The position numbers and the translations under genes are program-made. Source: Planktothrix paucivesiculata PCC 9631 (lineage in GTDB: Bacteria; Cyanobacteriota; Cyanobacteriia; Cyanobacteriales; Microcoleaceae). Taken from it: a stretch of DNA of 64,000 nt. Below are positions 9,080 through 18,166 of the stretch, piece by piece. The notes below the pieces were generated by a model, which was not told where the DNA came from, did no database searches, and saw only the letters and a list, made by a program, of their open reading frames with translations. The DNA is taken from assembly GCF_900009265.2 (NCBI RefSeq), contig NZ_LR735004.1:56101-120100 (forward strand), read 5' to 3'. Positions within the stretch are counted from its first letter, which is position 1; each line of letters begins with the position of its first letter.

Positions 9080-10180
9080 TTAAACCTTAACCTTGGGTAA
9101 CTTGATAATAAATCTTGTCCCCTTACCCTCTCCACTTTCAACCTCAAGGGTTCCTTGATGCGCTTCCATAATACTCTTAGATAAAAATAACCCTAATCCC
9201 CAGCCTGTTTGATCCTCCGCACAAATAGTCCGACGAAATTGTTGAAATATGATTGATTGAGCGTCTAGGGCAATCGGCTCACCTTGATTATGGATAGTCA
9301 GGTTGACCTGTGTTTGGGTTTGCTGAAGTGTCAGTGTAATCGGCGTAGTAGGATCACCATATTTCACCGCATTAATGGCTAAGTTTTCAATCACTCGTCG
9401 TATTTCTTTGGGACTGCAATAAGTCCTGATCTCAGAATCAGAGACCACAACAAACCGCCCTCCATAAGCGAAGCTCAACTCCTCTACTACCTCCTGAAGT
9501 AGTACCTCTAAATTGCATTCTTCAAATTTCATTACTAAGCTCTGTCCTGTCCGCAGCCGACTCGCATCAAGCAGATTTTGAATCATGGAATCTAGCCGAT
9601 TGACCGCGCTGATCATCCTCGTTGCCACATCGACATGGGTGTCTTCTCGTTCAAGCCGCCTCAGAGTCAGTTGAGTTCCCATTTTTACAACATTAAGAGG
9701 CCCTCTGAGGTCGTGAGTTAGCGTCACTAAAAATAGTTCTTGAATATCTTGCAGCGTTTCGGAGAATTGAGTAGCAGCGTCATTAACGGCTTGCTCAATA
9801 GAGCAGATAATAATTTCTCGATCCTTAATTCCTAAAGGTGATTCTTCTTCTAAAACTTGAAAGATGACTTGACGGAGGATGTGATACTCCCAAATGAGTT
9901 GACTCATACAGTAGTCAGCATACCCTGCCCGTTCATGCCCATGTAGCTTGCCAATCCGAGTGCTTTCTACCTCGTCGGCTTTGATTTGGGTAGATGTCCT
10001 GACCATTGTGTCTGAGAGTTCATCTACCATTTGGTTTAAGAACAGAGGTAGGGAATCTTGCAAGACAAGAGAGTTTTGATGTATTGATGCCCTGACTTCA
10101 TCACGAACCCGGTTCTCCCACAGGTGCATAATTCTTTCAACATTTTGTTTAAGACGGTCAGACGCTTGGTTGGATGTCAT
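9080..10180 (-). CDS. Sensor histidine kinase with RsbRD-type N-terminal domain
   Basis: The 366-residue soluble kinase has a helical N-terminal region (about 10-145) resembling the RsbRD N-terminal sensory domain. A dimerisation and phosphoacceptor helix follows with the H-box THDLRGPL (phosphorylated His156). The ATPase domain has an N-box (ENLAINAVKYG, about 265-275) and a G-box (GWGLGLF, about 327-333), so it should be active. No membrane segment is seen, so the signal is probably cytoplasmic. No response regulator gene is adjacent. The gene is inserted in reverse between DUF2232 and cobT, which are neighbours in many cyanobacteria. Its upstream region is shared divergently with cobT. Confidence 0.9.
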   Translation of the reverse strand: MTSNQASDRLKQNVERIMHLWENRVRDEVRASIHQNSLVLQDSLPLFLNQMVDELSDTMVRTSTQIKADEVESTRIGKLHGHERAGYADYCMSQLIWEYHILRQVIFQVLEEESPLGIKDREIIICSIEQAVNDAATQFSETLQDIQELFLVTLTHDLRGPLNVVKMGTQLTLRRLEREDTHVDVATRMISAVNRLDSMIQNLLDASRLRTGQSLVMKFEECNLEVLLQEVVEELSFAYGGRFVVVSDSEIRTYCSPKEIRRVIENLAINAVKYGDPTTPITLTLQQTQTQVNLTIHNQGEPIALDAQSIIFQQFRRTICAEDQTGWGLGLFLSKSIMEAHQGTLEVESGEGKGTRFIIKLPKVKV

Positions 10181-10346
10181 TTAGGTTGTGGATGAGTGGC
10201 TGCTCAGAGAAGATTCTCTCTTTATTTAATACAGTTGAAACCTGTATTTTGGTATTACAGCAATCGTTATCTTAGCGTATTTTCTGCCCAAATCCTCTAA
10301 CGATCACTGAAGCCACGGTTGTTTCTCACCTCTCCCCCTATTATCT

Positions 10347-11459
10347 ATGACAGTTCGAGTTTATGCCCAGTTCGATCAAGGAAATCAGTGGTTACACCGC
10401 TATCAAGGAACTCAACCTGTATTTGCTTGTGTGTTGGGATTTACCGCCACAGCTTTAATTCCAGGGATTTCCGCCGCCGGAGCTACACCAGAGTCTCGAC
10501 AATATACGGCCGTTGCGGATGCTGAGTTTCTCTATAATGGGCCCCAACCCCATCCCCAGTATCCCTTACCACCCTTAGATGCCGGGGCTTCTCCGGTGTT
10601 AATTTCCCGGGCGGTGGTGGAATCCTTAAAATGTCCTTTGTATCTGTTCAATGCGGGATTATCTGTCGCTCCTGCGGTTCCTACGATTGACTTGGGGGGA
10701 GTGGCGGCCAAATGTATAACATCGGGTTCTGCCATGACTTTAGGGACTGTCAAGCATCTGTTTGAGCAGGGGTTGATCTGGGGTGAACGGATGGCGCAGG
10801 ATGCCCCAAATAGTTATCTGATTTTATCGGAATGTGTGGTGGGCGGAACTACTACGGCCTTAGCGGTGTTGCTGGGGTTAGGAATTTCTGCCATGGATAA
10901 GGTCAATAGTAGTCATCCCCAGTGTAATCATGGCCAAAAATTAGCGATCGCCACCACGGGATTACAACAAGCCGGGTTTTGGCCGTTATTGGGGATAAAG
11001 ATTGATCCGTTCGAGTTAGTGGCCGCGGTGGGTGATCCGATGCAAATTGTGGTAGCGGGCATGACTTTGGCGGCTAGTCGTACCGTAGGGGTGCTGTTGG
11101 CGGGTGGAACTCAGATGTTAGCGGTTTATGGTTTGGTAGAGGCGATCGCCTCTGAATATCCTATTCCTTGGCGTGCTGATGGGGTGGTGGTGGGAACAAC
11201 CCGTTGGGTCGCTGAAGATACCACGGGGGATACGGTTGGTTTGGCCAAACTGGTAGGAAATGTCCCCCTATTAGCCACGCAACTGAATTTTTCTACCTCG
11301 GTTTATCCGCAACTGCGAGCCTATGAACAGGGTTATGTGAAAGAAGGGGTAGGGGCTGGAGGGGCTGCGATCGCGGCTAATCTAGCCTTGGGTTGGAATA
11401 ATACCCAACTTCTGCAAGCTATTGAAGCAGTCGCCGATCAGGTAAAATCAAATTATTAA
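10347..11459 (+). CDS. cobT: Nicotinate-nucleotide--dimethylbenzimidazole phosphoribosyltransferase (CobT family)
   Basis: The 370-residue protein belongs to the cyanobacterial/archaeal branch of the CobT family (TIGR00303 type). CobT transfers phosphoribose from nicotinate mononucleotide to the lower-ligand base in the assembly of cobalamin or pseudocobalamin. Glycine-rich segments of the family are visible, such as SECVVGGTTTALAVLLG (about 152-168) and VLLAGGTQMLAVYG (about 250-263), as is a conserved Gly-Ala-rich C-terminal stretch (GVGAGGAAIAAN). Many cyanobacteria make pseudocobalamin with adenine, so the true base may not be dimethylbenzimidazole. It precedes tRNA-Leu with 48 bases between. 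No cobalamin riboswitch was seen upstream. Confidence 0.85.
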   Translation: MTVRVYAQFDQGNQWLHRYQGTQPVFACVLGFTATALIPGISAAGATPESRQYTAVADAEFLYNGPQPHPQYPLPPLDAGASPVLISRAVVESLKCPLYLFNAGLSVAPAVPTIDLGGVAAKCITSGSAMTLGTVKHLFEQGLIWGERMAQDAPNSYLILSECVVGGTTTALAVLLGLGISAMDKVNSSHPQCNHGQKLAIATTGLQQAGFWPLLGIKIDPFELVAAVGDPMQIVVAGMTLAASRTVGVLLAGGTQMLAVYGLVEAIASEYPIPWRADGVVVGTTRWVAEDTTGDTVGLAKLVGNVPLLATQLNFSTSVYPQLRAYEQGYVKEGVGAGGAAIAANLALGWNNTQLLQAIEAVADQVKSNY

Positions 11460-11507
11460 TGTTAAATTCTGCGGATCTGTGCTAGGATATGGTATTGAAC
11501 AATAAAC

Positions 11508-11590
11508 GCGGACATGGCGGAATTGGTAGACGCGCTAGATTTAGGTTCTAGTATCGTAAAGATGTGAAGGTTCAAGTCCTTTTGTCCGCA
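11508..11590 (+). tRNA. trnL-UAG: tRNA-Leu (UAG anticodon)
   Basis: The 83-base gene folds as a class II tRNA. The acceptor stem is GCGGACA paired with TGTCCGC, plus discriminator A. The anticodon arm is CTAGA-TTTAGGT-TCTAG with anticodon TAG, a long variable arm follows, and the T arm has GTTCAAGTC. The long variable arm and the anticodon identify leucine (CUN codons). The 3' CCA is not encoded. Confidence 0.97.
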
Positions 11591-11610
11591 TGATTCAGTA
11601 CAGAGTAAAC

Positions 11611-11640
11611 AAAAATGCTCTCCGAAAGGGGGGTATTTTT
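11611..11640 (+). terminator. Intrinsic terminator after tRNA-Leu
   Basis: A 13-bp stem (with G-U pairs) closed by a GAAA tetraloop is built from AAAAATGCTCTCC and GGGGGGTATTTTT, ending in a T tract. It is nearly identical in core sequence (CTCTCCGAAAGGGGGG) to the terminator after psbA at 12922-12953. Confidence 0.85.
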
Positions 11641-11736
11641 TGTGGATTTTGGGTCAAACCCCATACAATTTAGGCAATAGACCGATAGTATTAATAAAAC
11701 TTATGACTTTTATCCAAAACCCTGATGTTAAAAGAC

Positions 11737-11765
11737 TTTACAAACCGTAACAAAGCCGTTAATCT
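11737..11765 (+). promoter_or_regulatory. Candidate psbA promoter
   Basis: A TTTACA -35 box (11737-11742) and a TAATCT -10 box (11760-11765) are 17 bases apart and lie about 55 bases before the psbA start. TTTACA-type -35 boxes are common in cyanobacterial psbA promoters. The -10 box is a weak match. Confidence 0.45.
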
Positions 11766-11819
11766 AGTAGACATAGATACCAAACGTACCTCGACAAATA
11801 CATAGCAATCATAACCAAA

Positions 11820-12902
11820 ATGACAACCACGATTCAGCAGCGCGAAAGCGCCTCTATCTGGGAACGGTTTTGTAACTGGGTGACATCCACCAACAACCGC
11901 ATTTATATCGGTTGGTTCGGTGTTCTGATGATCCCCACCTTATTAACCGCCACCATCTGCTACATCGTCGCCTTCATCGCGGCTCCCCCCGTAGACATCG
12001 ATGGTATCCGCGAACCCGTTGCTGGTTCACTGTTATACGGAAACAACATCATCTCTGGTGCAGTTGTTCCTTCCTCTAACGCCATTGGTTTACACTTCTA
12101 CCCCATCTGGGAAGCAGCTTCCTTAGATGAGTGGCTGTACAACGGTGGCCCTTACCAGTTGGTGATTTTTCACTTCCTGATCGGCATCCTGTGCTACATG
12201 GGTCGGGAATGGGAATTGTCCTACCGCTTAGGTATGCGTCCTTGGATCTGCGTCGCCTACTCTGCACCCGTTGCAGCAGCAGCCGCCGTGTTCCTGATCT
12301 ACCCCATCGGTCAAGGTTCATTCTCTGATGGTATGCCCCTGGGCATCTCTGGAACCTTCAACTTCATGTTAGTGTTCCAAGCCGAACACAACATCTTGAT
12401 GCACCCCTTCCATATGTTGGGAGTTGCTGGAGTCTTTGGTGGTAGCTTGTTCTCCGCCATGCACGGTTCTTTAGTTACCTCTTCCTTGGTGCGTGAAACC
12501 ACCGAAACCGAGTCACAAAACTACGGTTACAAATTCGGTCAAGAAGAAGAAACCTACAACATCGTTGCAGCCCACGGTTACTTTGGTCGTTTAATCTTCC
12601 AATATGCCAGCTTCAACAACAGTCGTAGCTTACACTTCCTGTTAGGCGCATGGCCCGTGATTGGGATTTGGTTCACCGCTTTAGGTGTATCAACCATGGC
12701 CTTCAACTTGAACGGTTTCAACTTCAACCAGTCAATCATCGACTCTACCGGTCGGGTGATCAATACCTGGGCTGATGTGTTAAACCGGGCTAACCTGGGT
12801 ATGGAAGTCATGCACGAGCGCAACGCTCACAACTTCCCCTTAGACTTAGCTTCTGGTGAGTCCGCTCCTGTGGCTTTGGTTGCTCCTCAAATTAATGGTT
12901 AA
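11820..12902 (+). CDS. psbA: Photosystem II D1 protein
   Basis: D1 is the thylakoid reaction-centre protein that binds P680, pheophytin, QB and the oxygen-evolving manganese cluster. The 360 residues match the family, with five membrane helices. The C-terminal 16 residues after LDLA form the extension removed by CtpA, leaving Ala344 to ligate the cluster. Residue 130 is Glu (MGREWEL, 127-133), the state found in high-light D1:2 forms. Low-light D1:1 forms have Gln. Cyanobacteria normally carry several psbA copies, so this is probably a light-inducible one. A promoter candidate lies upstream and a strong terminator follows. Expression is expected to be light-regulated. Confidence 0.99.
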   Translation: MTTTIQQRESASIWERFCNWVTSTNNRIYIGWFGVLMIPTLLTATICYIVAFIAAPPVDIDGIREPVAGSLLYGNNIISGAVVPSSNAIGLHFYPIWEAASLDEWLYNGGPYQLVIFHFLIGILCYMGREWELSYRLGMRPWICVAYSAPVAAAAAVFLIYPIGQGSFSDGMPLGISGTFNFMLVFQAEHNILMHPFHMLGVAGVFGGSLFSAMHGSLVTSSLVRETTETESQNYGYKFGQEEETYNIVAAHGYFGRLIFQYASFNNSRSLHFLLGAWPVIGIWFTALGVSTMAFNLNGFNFNQSIIDSTGRVINTWADVLNRANLGMEVMHERNAHNFPLDLASGESAPVALVAPQING

Positions 12903-12921
12903 TTTTTAACCTCAATATTCC

Positions 12922-12953
12922 AAAAGACGCTCTCCGAAAGGGGGGCGTTTTTT
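12922..12953 (+). terminator. Intrinsic terminator after psbA
   Basis: A 14-bp stem with a GAAA loop (AAAAGACGCTCTCC paired with GGGGGGCGTTTTTT) is followed by T residues. It lies 20 bases after the psbA stop. The core matches the terminator after tRNA-Leu at 11611-11640, so near-twin terminators bracket psbA. Confidence 0.92.
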
Positions 12954-13056
12954 GTTGTTCAATATTTATGATTAAATGGTTATGTAGAGTGTTCGTAATT
13001 ACTGACTAATGCTATATTATCCAGTGTTTATCAGGTATTGATTGAATTATATTCAA

Positions 13057-13072
13057 GGGGAATAAATTCCCC
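13057..13072. repeat. Dispersed GGGGAATAAATTCCCC hairpin
   Basis: This 16-base palindromic sequence, preceded by ATATTCA and followed by AG, recurs at 34913-34928 with the same flanks. It is a short dispersed intergenic repeat in an otherwise featureless gap between psbA and mltG. Confidence 0.7.
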
Positions 13073-13143
13073 AGCTTCGTGTTTCCTTCTGGTGGTCTAA
13101 ATACCCGCTCGTTTCCACACTCCTATCCTTTTTTTAGGATTTC

Positions 13144-14265
13144 CTATTGAGCAGAAAGATTGCGTTCAACTTCAGCGATCGCTGCTTGATGTTCGGCCTC
13201 CGTCCGACTAAAAATATGGGTTCCGTCGTATCGCGCCATGAAATACAAATAATCCGTTTTTTCCGGGGTTAAGGTAGCCTTTAAACTGGCTAAACCTGGA
13301 CTCGCGATCGCCGTTGGCGGTAAACCCACATTGATATAAGTATTGTAGGGAGAGGGCGTTTCCACCTGTTTAAAGGTTAAAGGTTGAGCAACGGTTTGAC
13401 GAATACCCAAAGCATATTCCACCGTCGGATCAGCCGCTAGTTGAATTCCCTGTTGTAAACGGTTATGAAATACCCCGGAAATCCGATTTCTTTCACTCGG
13501 TATAACGGCTTCTTTTTCCACAATACTAGCTAATGCAACCCATTGATTTAAACTCAAATTATGTTTAGATGCAGCTTGTTGATAAACGGGTAAAGCCTGT
13601 TCTTGAAACCGATTCAACATCTGACGGATCACGCCTTGAGGGGTAACTTCAGCCGCTTCAACTTGATAGGTGTCGGGAAATAAAAAGCCCTCTAATAAGG
13701 GTAAATTGGGTGGAAGCCAAGGAAAATCTTGATAGGGAATTTGGCGACTCGCCACAAGAAATTCCTCCGCCGAGAAAAATCCCTGTCCCTCAAAATATTC
13801 GGCCATTTGTTGAATTGACCACCCTTCGGGGACGGTGAAACTCAGAGTCATCACCTCACCATTCCAAATCGTAGACGCCACTTGACTCAGGGACTGGGTA
13901 GGAGCCAAGGAATAGCTTCCCGCCTTAAAATCCCCTTGGGGGTTTTGGAAGACTAACCACCGCGCCCACAGTCTCCAAGCCAAATCCGAACGAATTAATC
14001 CCGCCGCCTTCAGATCTTCCCCAATTTGCTGACTGGAAGTTCCCGGGGGAATTAGAATTTTAACGCTGTTTCCCTGGGTGTCAGAGGAGTTAACCTGTTG
14101 CTCTGTTTGGGGAGCGGCACTGGCCCAACTCCACCAAGCCCAACCCTGCCATCCGAAGAATCCCCAAATAATCGGTAGAATTAGAAGGTAAAAAAATCCT
14201 TTAGAAAACCGTTTCATCGTTTTTCTGTCTTGAGTTTTTTTCTGCTTTGTTGGTGCAATTCCCAA
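13144..14265 (-). CDS. mltG: Endolytic murein transglycosylase MltG
   Basis: MltG cuts nascent glycan strands in the periplasm and is thought to set their length. The protein is anchored by one membrane helix (about 21-40) with a Trp-rich end, followed by a LysM-like region (about 65-145) and the YceG catalytic domain. The catalytic motif SIVEKEA lies at 247-253. The start used here is a TTG with an upstream AGGGAG. The ATG at codon 17 (14217) is an alternative and would still keep the membrane helix. It precedes the DUF3727 gene family on the same strand, but with 103 bases between they need not be co-transcribed. Confidence 0.93.
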   Translation of the reverse strand: MGIAPTKQKKTQDRKTMKRFSKGFFYLLILPIIWGFFGWQGWAWWSWASAAPQTEQQVNSSDTQGNSVKILIPPGTSSQQIGEDLKAAGLIRSDLAWRLWARWLVFQNPQGDFKAGSYSLAPTQSLSQVASTIWNGEVMTLSFTVPEGWSIQQMAEYFEGQGFFSAEEFLVASRQIPYQDFPWLPPNLPLLEGFLFPDTYQVEAAEVTPQGVIRQMLNRFQEQALPVYQQAASKHNLSLNQWVALASIVEKEAVIPSERNRISGVFHNRLQQGIQLAADPTVEYALGIRQTVAQPLTFKQVETPSPYNTYINVGLPPTAIASPGLASLKATLTPEKTDYLYFMARYDGTHIFSRTEAEHQAAIAEVERNLSAQ

Positions 14266-14368
14266 GCCACTTCTCCCTAATTAAAACTTGCATAAAAACT
14301 GAAATTCTTTTAGCTAAATTATTAGAAAAGATCTGCCCACAAAAACAGTAGAAACAGATCTAAATCTA

Positions 14369-14965
14369 TTAATCCAAAGCATCAAAAAGTTGATCTTCAA
14401 TTAAAGGTAAAAGAGGTTCTAACCTTTTAAATTCTTCGGGAGATAGTTGTTTATATTCTCCTTCTTCATTAGCTTTAGCCAGAATAAAAAATGGATCGGC
14501 TGGGGTGTAAATGCCATACTCCTGTTCCTCATGGTAGAAACTAGCTAACCACAGCAATTCCTCATATTCTTGTTCATCGGGTTCAGCAGAATCCAGATCC
14601 AGATTCGAGTCTCCCTCCTCTGGAAAATCCGGTAATTCTCCGGCTACCGTTAGGGTAATCCCCGTGCGTTGTAGATCCAAATTGTGTTCTGCTAAAACCG
14701 CTTTAGCAGTTTTAAAAATTCTGTCAATTTCTTCTTCTGATTCTACCGGAACTGCGGATTCATCATCATCCTCATCGTCATTCCAAGTTAGAATTTCGAT
14801 GGGCGAGTCCACGGGTAGAAGTAATCCATAATCTTGACCTTCTAACTCAATTGAGGATTGTAAGACGCAAACCAGCGATCGCCCCTGTTCATCCGTCAGG
14901 GTCACGGTCACTTGTTCTTCCTCAGAACGTCCATTTTCTTCGGGAAATTTAGATGGGAACATCAT
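14369..14965 (-). CDS. DUF3727 (DUF1292-like) protein
   Basis: The 198-residue acidic, soluble protein matches the DUF3727 family of cyanobacteria and chloroplasts. It has two similar halves, each with a beta-strand-rich segment resembling DUF1292: about 15-65 (TVTLTDEQGRSLVCVLQ start) and about 130-195 (LASFYHEEQEYGIYTPAD segment). They are joined by an acidic linker. Its biochemical role is not known to me. There is no signal peptide or membrane segment. It lies in a run of minus-strand genes between ruvX and mltG. Confidence 0.8.
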   Translation of the reverse strand: MMFPSKFPEENGRSEEEQVTVTLTDEQGRSLVCVLQSSIELEGQDYGLLLPVDSPIEILTWNDDEDDDESAVPVESEEEIDRIFKTAKAVLAEHNLDLQRTGITLTVAGELPDFPEEGDSNLDLDSAEPDEQEYEELLWLASFYHEEQEYGIYTPADPFFILAKANEEGEYKQLSPEEFKRLEPLLPLIEDQLFDALD

Positions 14966-15067
14966 TTATATCGTACTATTTTTAACCATATTAAACGTTA
15001 CTGGTAACAACTTATTCAGGGATACAATAATCACTACTCCCCTACTCCCCTACTCCCCCGGCTCCCC

Positions 15068-15535
15068 CTACCTCCCCTGCGGCCACTGAGCCTGTCGAAG
15101 TGCCCCCTGCCTCCTCTGGTCTAACCATTGTTGCAAAATCAAGGCGGCGGCTTTGCGGTCGATCATGCTTTTATTGCGAGAGGGAGAAATATTATCCGCA
15201 ATCATTAATTGTTCCGCTTGGTAGGAGGTGAGCCGTTCATCAATGTATTCCAGGGGTAAATTCAAGGCATGGGCTAACCGTTGAGCATAGTTTTGGGTAT
15301 ATTTAGCCTGAGAACCTAAAGAACCGTCGAGATGGTAAGGTAAACCCGCCACTAATACCGCTACTTGCCTCTGCTGTACCAGTTCTTGAAATTGAGCGAT
15401 ATCCTGGGCAAAAGAACGTCGCAGAATCGTGGTGAGTCCCGTTGCAATTAAGCCCGTGCCATCACAACCAGCAACACCAATGCGTTTACGACCAATATCT
15501 AATCCCAAGGCGGAAATAAACAGGGATTTTCCCAT
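15068..15535 (-). CDS. ruvX: YqgF/RuvX family pre-16S rRNA nuclease / Holliday-junction resolvase-like protein
   Basis: The 155-residue protein has the RNase H-like fold of the YqgF family: GLDIGRKRIGVA near 12-23 carries the first catalytic Asp, and DERLTSYQAEQ near 99-109 carries the second acidic site. Family members mature the 5' end of 16S rRNA and were earlier proposed to resolve Holliday junctions. The C-terminal 15 residues (from about 141) are unusual. They are encoded by a dispersed repeat (15081-15102) that has replaced the native end. The start is two bases after the stop of the upstream GNAT gene, so the two are co-transcribed. Confidence 0.9.
   Translation of the reverse strand: MGKSLFISALGLDIGRKRIGVAGCDGTGLIATGLTTILRRSFAQDIAQFQELVQQRQVAVLVAGLPYHLDGSLGSQAKYTQNYAQRLAHALNLPLEYIDERLTSYQAEQLMIADNISPSRNKSMIDRKAAALILQQWLDQRRQGALRQAQWPQGR
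15081..15102. repeat. Dispersed TGAGCCTGTCGAAG-type repeat inside the ruvX 3' end
   Basis: The sequence GGCCACTGAGCCTGTCGAAG plus TG is the reverse complement of the CACTTCGACAGGCTCAGTG motif, a widespread dispersed repeat in bacterial genomes. It lies within the last codons of ruvX, next to a C-rich run (CTCCCC units). Confidence 0.7.
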
Positions 15536-15537
15536 AA

Positions 15538-16764
15538 TTACGCAGGATCAGACGGTAAATCTAGGGACTTTTGGGTTGAGTTTTTGGGGTCTAATTCCGG
15601 TGTTTCCGAGATCCCCTCCACCGTAGATTTTTGTACTGGGGAAGGAGATTTGACCGTTGGCCCTAACCAAGACATCGGAGTGGGTACGGGTTTATGGGCG
15701 GGTTGCCAACTGGGTAGGACATCGGATAATTGTAACCCTTCGAGGGAAGATTTTGATTCCCGTAATTTATGCCAAACGGAACGGGACATTAACAAAGTAT
15801 GTTCCACCCGTGCGGCCCCAATTTTTTCTAAATAGGCTTCTCGTTCGGGTTGATAGTCAGCCGACGCCAATTTTAGGGACTGGGGGCCGAATTCCTGGGC
15901 TAAATGAGCCATCTGGGATAGCAATTCGGGGTAAAGCCAGGTATAGGCCGGATGCACAGTTAACTCGGCAACATGGGGTTGACTGCCATCCCGGGATAAC
16001 TGCACCTGGAAATATCCAATTGCCGCTTTCCGTTGGGGTTCAAACACATAGCCACTGACCTGTTCACTGCGACTAAACCATTGTTTGATTGCATCTACAA
16101 CGGCCTGAATAAAACTGGTTTTAAAATCTAAAATATGACGGTCAAACACCTGTCGCAACAACGGAGGCATGGAAACCGTATCCAGTTGATACAGCAGTTG
16201 AGCATCGGCATTACTCACGGGTAAGAGGTTGGGTAAATCCGGTTGAGAATTCGCCAAGGTTTTTAGCAATTCTGGTTCCACGACCCAATAAGTCATCTGA
16301 GCTAAGGGTTGAAATCCATTTTGCCGATAGAGTGCCATCAAACTGCTATCATTAACATTAACTTCTAATAGCCAGGTTCGCGCTTCCCAAAGGGTTTCAA
16401 AACAATACCGTAACAGTTGTGAACCGATACTACTGTGATTGTTTAATCGATCTACAAATATTCGATCAATTCGCCAAGTGCTGCGGGTCGTGTTAAAAGG
16501 TGAGACTTTAATCATCCCTAAAACTTGCCCGAACTGTTCAGCAATATAGGCGTTAAATAGATTTTGGCAGGGGTTGGGAAACCAGCTTAAAAATTTAAGC
16601 AACCCATACCAACGACGCAGGTGTTCTAACTCCTGGGCCGATTCCGTGTCAGGATCAGATTGATCACCAGCCTGGCAATATAGCTGTTCAATCGCTTCTA
16701 GGTCGCGGTATTGAAATTGGCGAATATTAAACTGGTTTTGATTTTGGGAAAGAAATAAATTCAT
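15538..16764 (-). CDS. GNAT-family N-acetyltransferase-like protein
   Basis: The first 180 residues look like a GNAT domain, with IRQFQYRDLEAIEQLY at its start and the acetyl-CoA-binding part near VDRLNNHSSIGSQLLRYC (about 105-122). A second, degenerate GNAT-like half covers about 190-325. The last 80 residues are Pro/Ser/Thr-rich and probably disordered. The substrate is unknown. The gene ends two bases before ruvX, an arrangement that implies co-transcription. Plain cyanobacterial homologues are annotated only as acetyltransferases. Confidence 0.75.
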   Translation of the reverse strand: MNLFLSQNQNQFNIRQFQYRDLEAIEQLYCQAGDQSDPDTESAQELEHLRRWYGLLKFLSWFPNPCQNLFNAYIAEQFGQVLGMIKVSPFNTTRSTWRIDRIFVDRLNNHSSIGSQLLRYCFETLWEARTWLLEVNVNDSSLMALYRQNGFQPLAQMTYWVVEPELLKTLANSQPDLPNLLPVSNADAQLLYQLDTVSMPPLLRQVFDRHILDFKTSFIQAVVDAIKQWFSRSEQVSGYVFEPQRKAAIGYFQVQLSRDGSQPHVAELTVHPAYTWLYPELLSQMAHLAQEFGPQSLKLASADYQPEREAYLEKIGAARVEHTLLMSRSVWHKLRESKSSLEGLQLSDVLPSWQPAHKPVPTPMSWLGPTVKSPSPVQKSTVEGISETPELDPKNSTQKSLDLPSDPA

Positions 16765-16948
16765 TGAATCAACTCAGGTAAAGGGGTTATCAGTTATCAG
16801 TCAAGAATTAGTTTTATATTTATCTAATTAATTATAAACAGTTAAGATTAAAGTGGTAATCATAGCTTTCAACTGATACTCTGGGGGCGAGGTTTCCCAT
16901 GGCTGTAAACTTAACTTCCTCACCCCTATAATATAACTGCTAACTGAA

Positions 16949-18166
16949 TTACTGATTTGATAAAGGGCGAATGAGTACCAGTGGGGTTTGCTCATCGGCA
17001 TTTCCGGCGGGATTACTCCTTAAGGCTTCCTCGATCAAAGCCGTAGAAAGACCGGAGGTTGATGCTAATATTTTAACGGCTTTTAAATCGTTCACGTCTA
17101 CAATTGCCGCCCCTAACCCCGTTTCTTTTTGTAGGGTGTTCACTACGTTTTGAGGATCACCTGGCCCTAGGACAATAAATTGATCATAGGGGGGCAAAGT
17201 TCCGGTCACATCATCAATGAGTCGAGCTTGTTCACCCGCCAACTGATAAAATCCCCCCGGTTTCCCCAGAAGTTTGGCGATAGTTCCTACCACGATAGCA
17301 AATAATACCCGGGCTGATCCGACCTGATTTACTAAGGTTTGCATCCCGCAGGCCGTGGCCAAACTGGAGGTCGGCATAAAGAAGTAACAGACCCGTTGAG
17401 CCACCCATCCCGGCTTGATTTGGCTCGGATGGTAAAATCGCCCCTGCATTAAAGCCACCGGGGTTTCTCCCAAGGTGACAATATCCCCGGCTTGAGCATG
17501 GGGAAGCACATAACATTTAATCACCTCGACGGGATCATCAATATGGGTTAATAAATGGGTACGAATCGGATAAACTTCTGCAACCCCTTCTACGACTCGT
17601 TTATTGGGGATCATGGTCGGATCTGGATATTGTAGAGGTAGGACAAGGTGGCGAACTTTAGGAATCCGTCCTTCTGGCCCATAGGTTAGATACTTAACCT
17701 TCACCCAAGCCGATTGTAAGGATTTTAGATCTTCTCCTTCGATTTCAACTAAAACTTTAATGCGGGTGGTTTTTTGGGCTTTGACAATATACCCAAACCA
17801 ATAGTTATCTTCCCTAGCACCTGCATCAATATGGGCGGGAATTACTTTAATGGTATGTTTAATCCCGTCTAAACTCGCTTTAGACAAAAGGGTCAGTTGG
17901 GCTCTGACTTCCGGTATCATAATCTCCAGATTTGAGGTCAGGTTCTGGAACTCCAGTTCTCCCCGCAAGACATAATGGCGGTCGTCGGATAAATCCAGAT
18001 TCCATTCTCCCCGCGTGAGTTCTAGTTTATTCCCCGGACGCAGACGATATTGAATTTCTAGCCCCAATGTTCCTAAACCTAGTAAAACTAATGCGGCTGT
18101 TGTTACCAGGCTCAAACCTGCTGCCATTACACCACTTCCCCTTTTAAATGTGCGTAGTTGATGCAA
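16949..18166 (-). CDS. CofE-like (coenzyme F420-0:gamma-glutamyl ligase family) protein
   Basis: The 405-residue protein has an N-terminal membrane helix (about 14-35) and a beta-rich region. A C-terminal part (about 180-390) resembles the F420-0:gamma-glutamyl ligase fold, including VYPIRTHLLTHIDDP and LGPGDPQNVVN segments. Cyanobacteria with this gene generally lack the rest of the F420 pathway, so ligation of glutamate to F420 is doubtful. The family annotation should be taken as fold only. It stands alone, divergent from cruF. Confidence 0.65.
   Translation of the reverse strand: MHQLRTFKRGSGVMAAGLSLVTTAALVLLGLGTLGLEIQYRLRPGNKLELTRGEWNLDLSDDRHYVLRGELEFQNLTSNLEIMIPEVRAQLTLLSKASLDGIKHTIKVIPAHIDAGAREDNYWFGYIVKAQKTTRIKVLVEIEGEDLKSLQSAWVKVKYLTYGPEGRIPKVRHLVLPLQYPDPTMIPNKRVVEGVAEVYPIRTHLLTHIDDPVEVIKCYVLPHAQAGDIVTLGETPVALMQGRFYHPSQIKPGWVAQRVCYFFMPTSSLATACGMQTLVNQVGSARVLFAIVVGTIAKLLGKPGGFYQLAGEQARLIDDVTGTLPPYDQFIVLGPGDPQNVVNTLQKETGLGAAIVDVNDLKAVKILASTSGLSTALIEEALRSNPAGNADEQTPLVLIRPLSNQ

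Noticed and set aside
16949-18166. Evidence for coenzyme F420 synthesis
   Set aside because: Only a CofE-like fold is present, with an unusual membrane anchor and no other F420 genes in the window.
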